NCBI GenBank assembly: GCA_031359995.1
Contig: JANMAT010000059.1
Coordinates: 1 to 57,157, forward strand
Length of the DNA stretch: 57,157 nt
Source: JANMAT01 sp031359995
GTDB taxonomy: Bacteria; Actinomycetota; Acidimicrobiia; Acidimicrobiales; Ilumatobacteraceae
Direction of reading: 5' to 3'
Part shown: piece after piece, positions 1-7,903 of the stretch
Layout: every line of letters starts with the position of its first letter
How positions within the stretch are numbered: position 1 is the first letter of the stretch
Position numbers and translations under genes: made by a program
The notes under the pieces: generated by a model
Told to the model about the DNA's origin: nothing
What the model saw: only the letters and a program-made list of their open reading frames with translations
The model's database searches: none

Positions 1-444
1 GGAGACCAGTCTGAACCAGACGTACTCCGCAATCCAGCCGCGAAGATGCTCCTCAGGCTTCGGTGCACCGTCAAGACCGAACAGCGGGCTTACAAACGGC
101 ACCACACGACTACGGTCGCCTCCTGACAGTGCCGTTCCACCGTTGACCGCGTTGCGCCACAGGAGGTAGCTGGCGGGCGCCCCGCGACATCTCCAGCGCA
201 TTATCCCGTCGGCGACAACGCACGCCGCAGCGTCCAGGCCGGCCTGCTCGTCCGGGTGAAGCCGCGCTGACCTCCACCTACAGACAACACCTGACCCTGG
301 AGCGAGTTGGACGAGTTCACCGAGGCGAGGATGTGGACCGTCGTTCGCTACGCACGAACACGCCGAAGTCTCAGTCGGAAACGGGTCGAGCCATGCAGGG
401 TCCTCCGCCTCGTCATCGACGATTGCGTCCGTCTCGTCGGTCAT
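1..444 (-). CDS. hypothetical protein, runs off left edge
   Basis: An uninterrupted reading frame starts at ATG 444 and stays open to base 1, giving at least 148 residues without a stop. The N-terminus is acidic (MTDETDAIVDDEAEDPAWLD), followed by a small Cys pair (ACSC) and a more hydrophobic part containing APASYLLWRNAVNGG and HLRGWIAEYVWFRL. I do not recognise the family. Codon third positions are less GC-biased than in the metabolic genes further right, which fits the accessory character of this end. There is no clear Shine-Dalgarno sequence before ATG 444, so the start is uncertain. The protein reads as plausible coding sequence, but only length and residue composition support it; its C-terminus lies outside the window. 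Confidence 0.45.
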   Translation of the reverse strand, partial: MTDETDAIVDDEAEDPAWLDPFPTETSACSCVANDGPHPRLGELVQLAPGSGVVCRWRSARLHPDEQAGLDAAACVVADGIMRWRCRGAPASYLLWRNAVNGGTALSGGDRSRVVPFVSPLFGLDGAPKPEEHLRGWIAEYVWFRLVS

Positions 445-781
445 GCGACAAGTCTGGCGCTGGTGGCAGTCACATTGCGCCATGCCGACAGCAGCTGAGC
501 CGTCAAGTCAAGGCCAACGACGCATTGTGCGCCTCGGATGCTGGATTCGATCTTGCAAGTGCATGGACGACCGGCTCTCGCCGCAGTTCGCGGCGACGAG
601 ATCTGGGCTTCGCGCTGGCCTCGTTGCTCCCGGGTTGCTCCCGATCTCGACGTCGACGCCAGCCCGATATCATCGCTGACCAGGCACGACGCGACTCGTA
701 GTACCTCGATCTGCGAATCCCTCCCGTTCCGCGAAGCAGTGGACAGTTCCACGAGCTGGCCGACGCATCTCTGGGACCAGG
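445..781. other. non-coding or degraded stretch
   Basis: About 340 bases between the left-edge protein and the end of the nucleotidyltransferase gene. Reading frames exist on both strands, but their translations are Arg/Ser-rich and show no recognisable motif. I see no RNA gene, repeat or clear promoter here. Confidence 0.4.
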
Positions 782-1618
782 TCACTTCCAGGCGACGATG
801 CGGTCGACCAGTGCCCGGATGCGCGTGTAGCGCTCGTCGGCCGCCCGAGGCGTGAGCCGCTGCTCGTTGATGAGGCTCGTCATTCCCGCGCCGGAGCGAC
901 TGCCGAACAGCTCTCGCACGCGGGTGACAGCAGCTACGCGCTCGGGCCCAGTGAACTGCGCCGGGTCGGTGCCAGCAGCGAAGCACACCTCGAGGCACCG
1001 CCAGATGTCGACGACGTCGGTCGCTTTCGATCGGACTGCGGTCGCGTGTGCTTTGAGCACCAACGCCGACACCTCGTCGGCTCCAGAGACCTCGGCGTGG
1101 AGCAGATCACCGTTCAGTCGATGGAGCTCGAGTGACATCTCGATGGCCGGGTTTTGCAGCGCGGATGCCAGGCCCGGGACCTCGGTGGTCACCAGATGGT
1201 CACCGAACCTGCGGTTCTGGCGGAGCCGGCTCGTGTAGCTCGGGACGAGGATGTCGACGACTGCCTCCGGCTTCGGCGCATCCGCGCCGACCAGCCGGAC
1301 AGGAACGTCGGACATCGGGCGGGCGAAGCGGTTGCCGGCCCGGCGCTCGTAGCCGAGCGCGGTCAGACGGTCGATGATCACGGGGTTCGCGACGGCTGTC
1401 GGCGGCACGCCGAGGCCGGTGTCCTGGGTCTGACGGTACAGGTCGGGGCCGAGCGCCCAGCGTGCGACCAGCATCATCACCATGTGCCCACCGATGATGC
1501 GGTAGTTGTTGCCCGCCACGACGCGGCCGAGGTCACGAAGGGCGACGAAACCGACATCGTCTGCCACCGATCCGGCACTGAGGACGAGACGATTCAAGGG
1601 TGGTCGCGCAGGATCCAT
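782..1618 (-). CDS. AbiEii-like nucleotidyltransferase (putative type IV toxin)
   Basis: A 278-residue protein resembling nucleotidyltransferases of the AbiEii/AbiGii toxin group. The N-terminal half has the usual IIGGHMVMML helix turn, then RQTQDTGLGV where the family normally has a T-x-D-x-D type metal motif, and a third acidic position in VVDILVP near residue 120. The second catalytic Asp appears to be Gly (residue 68), so activity is doubtful. I chose ATG 1618 because a strong GGAGGTGA lies eight bases upstream; a TTG at 1597 with a 4-base overlap is the alternative. It overlaps the end of the regulator gene by 25 bases, so the two are one operon, regulator first, as in AbiE systems. The family call is moderate: it rests on motif layout and gene order. 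Confidence 0.6.
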   Translation of the reverse strand: MDPARPPLNRLVLSAGSVADDVGFVALRDLGRVVAGNNYRIIGGHMVMMLVARWALGPDLYRQTQDTGLGVPPTAVANPVIIDRLTALGYERRAGNRFARPMSDVPVRLVGADAPKPEAVVDILVPSYTSRLRQNRRFGDHLVTTEVPGLASALQNPAIEMSLELHRLNGDLLHAEVSGADEVSALVLKAHATAVRSKATDVVDIWRCLEVCFAAGTDPAQFTGPERVAAVTRVRELFGSRSGAGMTSLINEQRLTPRAADERYTRIRALVDRIVAWK

Positions 1619-2613
1619 TCGCGCATCACCTCCGCTGCCTCGAGCCGGTCCTGTCCGCCGAGCTGATGCAGATCCCAGATCATCTGCGTCGGATCCGCGA
1701 GCGGCACCTCGACCCCCTGCACGCCGGCCACCAGTTGGTGTCGGGGGAACACCGAGGTGTCGCGCGGAGATCGCACGATGACGTTGGCGTCGTCCCGGCC
1801 TTGCGCATCGACCAGCCCGCCGGTCGTCCAAGGAACGATCGCATCACGGACGTACACGATGAGCATGGTGGGGCGCCTCCAAGCCCGGATCAGGTCGGGC
1901 CCAACGTCCGCGGAAACGGCCACCGAGCCGGCGGGAGCAGCGGTGGCCATCGACATCGCGACCTCGGTCGACGGGTCCAGCGAGTAGAGGTAGCGCTCCG
2001 AGCCACCAGGGCCCTTGTACTCGCTGAGGAACCGGTCGAGCAGCGCCGGCCGGTCGGGGTGCCATCGACCGTGACCGGTTCTTGTGACCAAGCCGTGCCT
2101 GTGCAACTGGCTGAGCACTTGCGAGGCCCGGGGCTGGCTGACGTTCGCATGCGCGGCCAGAGTCGTCGCACTCGCTTCCTCGGTTTCGTCGTCGCTGAAC
2201 CCGATCAGTGAGCGAATGATCGCAAGGCTGCCCGAACCTTGGGGGAGCGCCGTGCTCTTCGCAGGCGGTGAGATGTTCGTGGTTCGCTGCCGTAGCACCA
2301 GCCCCGCCGCGCGAAGGTCGAAGTTCCCGGCATCATCGGCCCACGACCACCCCGCCCGCCGCAGCGAGTCCCCCACCCCGTCCGAGACGAAGGGTACGAC
2401 AAGGAGCGGTGTCCCGACCTCGGCAAGCCGCGCTCGGAGCACCTCCAGCTTGTCCAGTTCGCTCGGATAGGGCGCCCGCCCACGCTCCTCGACGACGAAC
2501 GAGCAGCCCTCCACGTCCACCACTGCGTCCACCCGAACGCCGGCCGTCGCGGGTGCGTCGCGGACTGCCTCGACCGACAGTCCGGCCTTGCGGAGCGAGT
2601 TCAGCAGCGTCAT
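1594..2613 (-). CDS. AbiEi-like winged-helix regulator (putative antitoxin)
   Basis: A 339-residue protein. The first ~115 residues form an alpha/beta domain (VDAVVDVEGCSFVVEERG, FDLRAAGLVLRQR). A MarR-like winged helix follows (SLAIIRSLI, then TTLAAHANVSQPRASQVLSQ, RHGLV near residues 130-180), and then a C-terminal domain of ~150 residues. It is immediately upstream of, and overlaps, an AbiEii-like nucleotidyltransferase, the order of AbiE type IV toxin-antitoxin operons in which AbiEi is antitoxin and autorepressor (established for the family). The start is ATG 2613: the frame stays open further upstream, but the inverted-repeat promoter at 2612-2663 ends exactly at this ATG, which suggests a nearly leaderless mRNA. 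It is longer than typical AbiEi proteins, so it may be a distinct subfamily. Confidence 0.6.
   Translation of the reverse strand: MTLLNSLRKAGLSVEAVRDAPATAGVRVDAVVDVEGCSFVVEERGRAPYPSELDKLEVLRARLAEVGTPLLVVPFVSDGVGDSLRRAGWSWADDAGNFDLRAAGLVLRQRTTNISPPAKSTALPQGSGSLAIIRSLIGFSDDETEEASATTLAAHANVSQPRASQVLSQLHRHGLVTRTGHGRWHPDRPALLDRFLSEYKGPGGSERYLYSLDPSTEVAMSMATAAPAGSVAVSADVGPDLIRAWRRPTMLIVYVRDAIVPWTTGGLVDAQGRDDANVIVRSPRDTSVFPRHQLVAGVQGVEVPLADPTQMIWDLHQLGGQDRLEAAEVMREWILRDHP
1626..1633 (-). promoter_or_regulatory. strong ribosome binding site for the nucleotidyltransferase
   Basis: On the minus strand GGAGGTGA lies eight bases before ATG 1618, inside the 3' end of the regulator gene. It decides the start of the downstream gene and indicates that the toxin-like protein has its own translation initiation. 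Confidence 0.55.
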
Positions 2614-2663
2614 AAGCACAGATGAAAGATTAGCACCGTGCTTATGTAGGTCAAGATGCTTAT
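2612..2663 (-). promoter_or_regulatory. promoter with repeated ATAAGCAY operator boxes
   Basis: On the minus strand TTGACC (2654-2649) and TAATCT (2632-2627) form a good -35/-10 pair with a 16-base spacer. The box ATAAGCAC or its complement occurs at 2612-2619, 2638-2645 and, with one change, 2656-2663; a fourth, degenerate copy (ATTAGCAC on the plus strand) is at 2629-2636. The copies at 2629 and 2638 form a near-palindrome with a one-base centre between -35 and -10, and the copy at 2612 overlaps the ATG. This is the layout expected for autorepression by the winged-helix protein. Sites are seen; binding is inferred. Confidence 0.6.
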
Positions 2664-2746
2664 CTTGCTCGGACACCCGGACCGACGGGCGCTCCGATGA
2701 ACGGCTCGGCGGCTTCCGAGCCGAGGTCTCCTTCGTCGGAGTTTCA

Positions 2747-3280
2747 CTACGCACTGCGGACCGGCGGCGCGACGTGTTGTCTGGTGCGCATTCCCGTCGG
2801 CCTGTTTCCAGAACGCCACCACGGCGCCATCCGATCGCTTGGTGGCGACCATGTCTGTCGTCGACGAGCCACCAACGCGAGCCAAGCGGGCGGTCTACTC
2901 GATGTGCCGCTGGTTGCGGACGGGTGCAGTGCTTCCACGCCGAACTCGGCGTGCCCGAGCTCGCCGATGCGGCGATCGACGGACCGCTGGGGGAAGCACA
3001 TCAGCCGGTAGACGTCGGCGAAGTCGGTCGCCACACCGACCGAAACCCTGATCGCCGCGAGCTCGCGGCCGTGCTCGCGTCGGATCCCTTCGTGGACGTC
3101 GACCGGCCACACCGGTTCGTGCCGGCCGAACCAGCGCGCCATGTCGTCCACGCCGAGACCATGGGCTGCTTCGCCGGCGCCCGGGTTGCAGAAGCAGCCG
3201 GTGCGCCGCGAGATGCCGGCTCGGTTCGCCAGCTCCTCGACGCAGACCTCCCCGACCACCACAAGCCGGGACTGCCCGGC
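2747..3280 (-). pseudogene. C-terminal fragment of Moco-sulfurase-like class V aminotransferase
   Basis: The frame directly after the stop of the SEC-C gene reads VEELANRAGISRRTGCFCNPGAGE and then RVSVGVATDFADVYRLMCF. This is the C-terminal segment of PLP-dependent class V aminotransferases of the molybdenum cofactor sulfurase / cysteine desulfurase-like group, including the Cys of GCFCNPGA. The PLP lysine and the ~300 N-terminal residues are absent, and the sequence after about residue 105 loses similarity. There is no start signal of its own. It is a gene remnant fused against the SEC-C gene by a deletion. Confidence 0.6.
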
Positions 3281-5248
3281 CTACTCCTCGGCAACCTCGT
3301 GATCGTCGTCGGAGGTGAGAGGCCCGAACAGCGAGCCGAGGGCCGCGGCGATGGCGAAGGCGTCGTTGGTGGCGAGCACCTCGAGCATCTCGTCGACCGC
3401 CTCGGGCGGCACGGTCATGAACCCGCCGAACCCGCGGTTGGACTCGCCCACGGGCAACGCCCGACCCACCAGCATCGTGCCGATCGGGGTGTCGCCGCTC
3501 ATCTGGATGCTTTCGATGACGTACTGGTCGTCGGTGCGCACGTCCATCAGCAGGATCTGGTCCCGCCCGATCTGGGTCACCGCGAACAGCGACCGGGGCG
3601 CGCCGAGCCACCGTTGGGCCAGCGTGACCTCGTCGGCCGGCAGGATCGACCGACGGATGCCGAGGAACTGGTCGAACAGGTGCAGCTCGTGCAACGCCAG
3701 GTCGGCCACGAACGGCGACGCCACCAGCTCGTCCATCAGGTCCTGCGGGACCTCGTCCTCGATCGTCGACACCATGGCCTGCCCGATCTCGTCGAGCGTG
3801 TCCTCGAAGTAGGTGCGCAGGAACCGTCGGGCCTTGTCGTACAGCCACGATGCCCGATCCTCGAGCGACGCCATCTCGTTGCCGAGATGGCACACCTTGT
3901 ACTTGCGGCCCGACCCGCACGGGCACGGGTCGTTGCGGCCCACCGTCGCCCGCGTGCGGCTGCTGCGGGCGAACCCCTGCACCTCGCGCCGCAACAACTG
4001 ACCGACCTTCCAGTTCGGGTCGAAGTGCTCCTCGATGGCCAGATCGGTGGCGAGCACACCGGCCTGCCCGAGCAGCCGGTACGACTCGACCGCATCGCCC
4101 CGATCGGAGGCGTACGCGGCCGCCTCCAGCAGCACCGGCTTCCATTCGCAGTGCCGGGCCAGCAGCTCCTGCACGAGCGCGTCGGCCCGGCCGCCGTCGC
4201 CGCTCATGTCGTTGGCCCGGGCCAGCACCCGCACCAGCCCCAGGGGGAGCGGCCCGGCGAGCCGGCCGGCCAGCGCGTCGAGCACGTCCGCCACGTCCTC
4301 GGGCACGACGTGGAGCCGCAGCAGTTCGGCCAGCAGCGCCTCGCTGGGGGCCTGCTCGTCAAAGGCCGCGGCCACGGCGTCGAGGTCGGTGGCGGGTGCG
4401 CCGACGAGGTGGCACGCGGCCACCGCCGTGAGGACCGCTTCGATCTGGGTCGCGTCGAGCTCGAACAGGTCGCGCAGCCGCTGTCGGGGCTGCCACCACT
4501 CGAACGTCGCCCAGTCGCTGTCGTCCGGCGCGACGACCGTGTCGCGCAGCACGAGCCCGGCGGCGGCGTACAGCTCGGGCAGCGGGGCGACGGGTGCGGC
4601 ACCCAGTGCACCGGCGGCCAGCGCTTCCAGCACGGCGTCATCGCCGTGCACGCACCGGAACACGACGTCGGCCTGGCCGGGCCGGCTCAGCACCTCGACC
4701 ACCGCCGACCGGGAGAACCCGATCTTCATCGCCGCGGCCTGGGTCGTATCGGGGTCGGGCGCGTCGCTCAGCACCGTCCAGCGCAGGCGGCTGTCGACGA
4801 CGGCGACCGCGGCCCACTGACCGGCGAACGGCGCCAGCCAGCCCTCGGGTCCCTTCACCACGTCGATCTCGCGGTCGTCTGACCAGAGGGACTCGCCGCG
4901 GACCTCACCGAGCGGTTGGCCGTCGGCCGTCTCGACCTCGACGGGCTCCTCGACGAACCACCACGCCAGGGGAGAAAGGTGGGGTTCCACCCGAACGATG
5001 TCGTCGTCGGCGTCGTCGGGGTCGACCCACACGGTCCACGTGGTCCCCTCCAGGAGGGCGGGCAGGTGGAACAGGCCGTCGGCCACGGTCACGAAGGTCG
5101 GGTGGGACAGGATCACGTCGCGCAACGCGTCGGGGTCGGCCGGGAGGCGGCCCCGCTCGGCCAGGCTGCGCTGCAGCGCCTCCGGATCCAGCACGGCCGT
5201 GCCCAGCACGTCGATAACCGCCGACTTCAGCTCATCGAGGTCGCTCAC
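3281..5248 (-). CDS. SEC-C motif protein of unknown function
   Basis: A 655-residue acidic, Leu/Ala-rich protein. Its clear feature is an internal SEC-C zinc-binding motif, NDPCPCGSGRKYKVCHLG, near residues 437-452, with the CxCx8C[H/C] ligand pattern. SEC-C modules are known from SecA and many stand-alone proteins, where they coordinate zinc and often mediate protein or nucleic-acid contacts. The ~430 residues before the motif include a small N-terminal helical domain (DELKSAVIDVLGTAVLDPEAL) and a possible helical repeat region; ~200 residues follow the motif. There is no signal peptide or membrane segment, so it is cytoplasmic. I chose GTG 5248 because the frame upstream looks non-coding. 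A short fragment of an unrelated enzyme follows it. Confidence 0.7.
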   Translation of the reverse strand: MSDLDELKSAVIDVLGTAVLDPEALQRSLAERGRLPADPDALRDVILSHPTFVTVADGLFHLPALLEGTTWTVWVDPDDADDDIVRVEPHLSPLAWWFVEEPVEVETADGQPLGEVRGESLWSDDREIDVVKGPEGWLAPFAGQWAAVAVVDSRLRWTVLSDAPDPDTTQAAAMKIGFSRSAVVEVLSRPGQADVVFRCVHGDDAVLEALAAGALGAAPVAPLPELYAAAGLVLRDTVVAPDDSDWATFEWWQPRQRLRDLFELDATQIEAVLTAVAACHLVGAPATDLDAVAAAFDEQAPSEALLAELLRLHVVPEDVADVLDALAGRLAGPLPLGLVRVLARANDMSGDGGRADALVQELLARHCEWKPVLLEAAAYASDRGDAVESYRLLGQAGVLATDLAIEEHFDPNWKVGQLLRREVQGFARSSRTRATVGRNDPCPCGSGRKYKVCHLGNEMASLEDRASWLYDKARRFLRTYFEDTLDEIGQAMVSTIEDEVPQDLMDELVASPFVADLALHELHLFDQFLGIRRSILPADEVTLAQRWLGAPRSLFAVTQIGRDQILLMDVRTDDQYVIESIQMSGDTPIGTMLVGRALPVGESNRGFGGFMTVPPEAVDEMLEVLATNDAFAIAAALGSLFGPLTSDDDHEVAEE

Positions 5249-5642
5249 CCCGTGATCATGGCCCGGCGGTGCCGTCCGTGGCGGTGACAGCTGTCGTTTT
5301 TCGGTCGGACGGGCGAGTCCCATCCCATTGGGCGCCCCGATTCCTTCAAGAGCTCGACTCGTTGAAGATCGACCGATCGTTCGTCATGGCCATGACCCTC
5401 GGGCCAGGGTGTGCCTGGGATGGTCGCTCGTTGGCGTCGATCCGTTGATTCGTCCTCTGCCGAGTTCCCGGTACGAACGCGCGGGGTGACGTGCTGACAG
5501 CGGTCGTGGTCCCGGGAGCAAAGGCATCCTTGTCAGCGGCGTAAGTTGCCGGCCACGATCGTGCCAGCTGTCGCTGTCACCACTACCGTCGGTGAGCGTG
5601 GGCGAGCAGACGTGGGGCACGGCGCAGGCGTTGACGCGGACG
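5249..5642. other. intergenic region with EAL-domain relic
   Basis: About 390 bases between the divergent SEC-C and TetR genes. Apart from the short EAL-like segment at 5338-5400 I see no gene, RNA or convincing promoter. Confidence 0.5.
5338..5400 (+). pseudogene. relic of an EAL-domain (c-di-GMP phosphodiesterase) gene
   Basis: One frame reads RFLQELDSLKIDRSFVMAMT. The string DSLKIDRSFV is the highly characteristic central motif of EAL domains (usual form P-x-D-x-L-K-I-D-x-S-F-V). Neither side continues into EAL sequence, and no start or stop suits a small gene. It is best read as about 20 codons left over from a deleted diguanylate phosphodiesterase gene. Confidence 0.5.
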
Positions 5643-6257
5643 ATGACGACGGAGATCGGAGTGGCACCCATCGACGGACGCCACGCCCGACGCGGCCGCA
5701 ACAACGATGCGGTGATCGACACCGTCCTCGACTTCTTCCGGGACGGTGAGCCCTTCCCGACGGCGCAGCAGGTCGCCGATCGGGCCGGCGTGTCCCTGCG
5801 CTCGATCTACCGCTACCACCCCGATCTCGATGCGCTCATCTACGCCGCCTTCGAGCGCGCCGTGGACCGCAACCGTCGCCTGCTGGAGTTCGTACCACCC
5901 CCCACCAGCGCGCCGCTCGTCGAGCGCCTCGCGTACCTGGTCCGTCAGCGGCTCGACCTCTTTCGCCACCTCACGCCACAGCTGCGGGCCGTGCTGGCGC
6001 GCGCGGCGCGTGACGAAGCGGTGCGGGCGCTCCTCGACGTCCACCGCGCCTCGTTCGTGCAGCACCTGCACGACCTCTTCGTGCCCGAGCTCGCCCAGCT
6101 GCGTCCGGTCGAGCGGGCCACCATCATCGGTTCCGTGCACACCGCGTTGCTGTTCGAGGGCTACGAGAACCTCCGACTGCGCCATCGCATGAGTGACGAC
6201 GAGATCGCCGATGCCTACCGACTGACGGTGCGCAACCACTTCGCCCGGTTCCTCTGA
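5643..6257 (+). CDS. TetR/AcrR family transcriptional regulator
   Basis: A 204-residue TetR-type repressor. The N-terminal HTH is seen in TAQQVADRAGVSLRSIYRYH near residues 40-60, followed by DLDALIYAAFERAVDRNRR, the usual helix 4 boundary. The remaining ~140 residues are helical ligand-binding domain. I chose ATG 5643; a GTG at 5592 would add 17 residues of low-complexity lead. It faces the convergent PfkB kinase gene with only 7 bases between the stops. Its operator cannot be named from the sequence. The upstream region shows no obvious palindrome that would mark autoregulation. Confidence 0.85.
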   Translation: MTTEIGVAPIDGRHARRGRNNDAVIDTVLDFFRDGEPFPTAQQVADRAGVSLRSIYRYHPDLDALIYAAFERAVDRNRRLLEFVPPPTSAPLVERLAYLVRQRLDLFRHLTPQLRAVLARAARDEAVRALLDVHRASFVQHLHDLFVPELAQLRPVERATIIGSVHTALLFEGYENLRLRHRMSDDEIADAYRLTVRNHFARFL

Positions 6258-6264
6258 CCGTCGC

Positions 6265-7128
6265 TCACCCGACGTAGGCCTCGTCGGGCAGCGGTCGGCG
6301 CCAGTCGACCGCGGCGGCCCCGGCCGCGGCGCCTGCGGCGACCGCGCCGTCGATGTCGCGGTACGTCCACCACGCGGCCAGGAACGCCGCGATGAACGCG
6401 TCGCCGCACCCGACGGTGGTGCCGGTGACAGGCCGGGCCACCGCGGGGAAGAACCGCTCGGATCGGGCGCCATCGCGGCCGTCGACCACCAGCGCGCCAC
6501 GCGACCCCAATGTGACCACGAGCAGGCGTCCGAGTGACCGGGTCACGTCGGCCACGCTCGCGATGATCGGGTCGTCGGGCGCACCGGGCCAGCCGATGAA
6601 CGCGACGTCGAGCGCTGCCATCACCGCCGCGAACTGCTCGACCGTCCAGCGCCGCAGGCTCAGGAAGTCGCCCGAGGCTTCCACGCCCGCGAGGCGACCG
6701 GCGCGGTGCAGGCGCCGCACCTCGTCGGCCGCGCTGCGTACGAGCACGGTGTGCACGTGCCGGGCGTGGCGCACCCGGTCCTCCTCGCCGTCGGTCATCC
6801 GGAACGACGCGCCGACGCCGTCGACGAAGTTGCCCATGTGGGGCTGGCGATCGGCACCGATGCGGATGTCGATCGACGCCGACCGACCGGGCCGCACCAG
6901 ATCGGGGGTGGCGATGATGCGGTGGTGGCGCAGGAACGATTGGAACAGGTCGGCGCGGTCGTGACCGATGCGCGAGACCAGTTCGAACGGGAGGCCGAGT
7001 CGGCTCCAGTGGAACGCCATGTTCAGGATGCCGCCGCCGGGCAGCACCGTGCCCTCGTCGACGTAGCGGTCGAGGCTCAGCGGGCCGAGCAGCATCGTCG
7101 GTGAGACCGGGTGCGGGTCAGATGCCAT
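6265..7128 (-). CDS. PfkB-family carbohydrate/nucleoside kinase
   Basis: A 287-residue ribokinase-fold protein. PGGGILNMAFHWSRLGLPFELVSRIGHD near residues 30-58 is the substrate-side motif, and TGTTVGCGDAFIAAFLAAW near residue 245 is the PfkB signature 2 with the anion hole and catalytic Asp. It is shorter than most family members (300-330 residues). It overlaps the end of the upstream unknown gene by 11 bases, so both are translated from one mRNA and probably act on the same metabolite. The substrate is not predictable from the sequence. ATG 7128 is chosen; ATG 7095 is an alternative. Confidence 0.8.
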   Translation of the reverse strand: MASDPHPVSPTMLLGPLSLDRYVDEGTVLPGGGILNMAFHWSRLGLPFELVSRIGHDRADLFQSFLRHHRIIATPDLVRPGRSASIDIRIGADRQPHMGNFVDGVGASFRMTDGEEDRVRHARHVHTVLVRSAADEVRRLHRAGRLAGVEASGDFLSLRRWTVEQFAAVMAALDVAFIGWPGAPDDPIIASVADVTRSLGRLLVVTLGSRGALVVDGRDGARSERFFPAVARPVTGTTVGCGDAFIAAFLAAWWTYRDIDGAVAAGAAAGAAAVDWRRPLPDEAYVG

Positions 7129-7861
7129 CGAGGGCGTGGGCGCGGGCGGCGCCGAGGGCGAGGAAGCGGTCGTAGCGGACCTCGACGACCTTGCTCATCT
7201 GCCAGAAGGCCTCCACCGACAGGTGGGCACAACCCTCGGCGTGGTACCAGCTCACGTGGTCGGGCAGTGTGGTGAGCAGCGTCTGGTCGTACATCGGCAC
7301 CACGGCCGGGTTCAGGCAGTAGCCGGGCGATGTGGGTTCGCGGATCTGCAGCAGGAACCGGCCGCGGAAGCCCTGGGCCCGCGGCAGCGCGTGCACCACA
7401 CCGGTGCCCAGGTCCTGCAGATCGGCGACGGCGGTGTCGGTGCCGGTCACCGACGGCCACGCCGGATCGTCGACCAGCTCGGCGATCACCCGGCGCACCG
7501 AGATGTCCTGGTAGTGGTTCATGGCCGCGTGGGGCTGGTGGTAGTCGCCGTCGTACACGTTGGTGACGTTGTCGTCGTAGACGTTGCCGCACCGCTCGGT
7601 GAGGAACGCGACCAGCGCCGGACGGTCGCGCAGGAAGCGGCGGTACGCCTCCTCGTACTCGGTGATCGCCTCGCGGGCCGGCACGAGCCTGCCCCGCACC
7701 ACGTGGGCGAAGCGCCAGCCGTCGGCGCCGAAGCGACGGTCGAGCACCCGCTGGCGCTCGGCCTTGGCCGCGCCGCTGTAGCCGGGCACGCCCACCGGGA
7801 TCCAGACCTCGCTCAGCAGCGCCAGCGCGGCATCGTCGAACAGCTCACCGTCATCGCTCAT
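7118..7861 (-). CDS. conserved-looking protein of unknown function, operon with PfkB kinase
   Basis: A 247-residue soluble protein starting at ATG 7861. I do not recognise its family. Visible features are an Asn/Asp/His-rich stretch (NVYDDNVTNVYDGDYHQPHAAMNH) around residues 93-116 and a second His-containing part (DHVSWYHAEGCAHLSVEAFWQM) near residues 201-222, so a metal site is conceivable but unproven. It has no signal peptide or membrane segment. It is the first gene of a two-gene operon with the overlapping PfkB kinase and is divergent from a DUF985 cupin with 42 bases between starts. Codon usage matches the neighbours, so it is a real gene of the host type. Confidence 0.7.
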   Translation of the reverse strand: MSDDGELFDDAALALLSEVWIPVGVPGYSGAAKAERQRVLDRRFGADGWRFAHVVRGRLVPAREAITEYEEAYRRFLRDRPALVAFLTERCGNVYDDNVTNVYDGDYHQPHAAMNHYQDISVRRVIAELVDDPAWPSVTGTDTAVADLQDLGTGVVHALPRAQGFRGRFLLQIREPTSPGYCLNPAVVPMYDQTLLTTLPDHVSWYHAEGCAHLSVEAFWQMSKVVEVRYDRFLALGAARAHALDGI

Positions 7862-7903
7862 CGGCCCCTCACGGTACCGGTGCCCGACGGTACGGTGCCC
7901 GCG

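Noticed and set aside
441..998. 185-codon minus-strand frame ending in an overlap with the left-edge gene
   Set aside because: Most of it overlaps the nucleotidyltransferase in another frame and it is Arg/Ser-rich without motif.
2588..4882. Long plus-strand open frame (over 750 codons) opposite the SEC-C gene
   Set aside because: It is antisense to a protein with a clear SEC-C motif; the translation is Gly/Arg/His/Gln-rich without domains, typical of a high-GC shadow frame.
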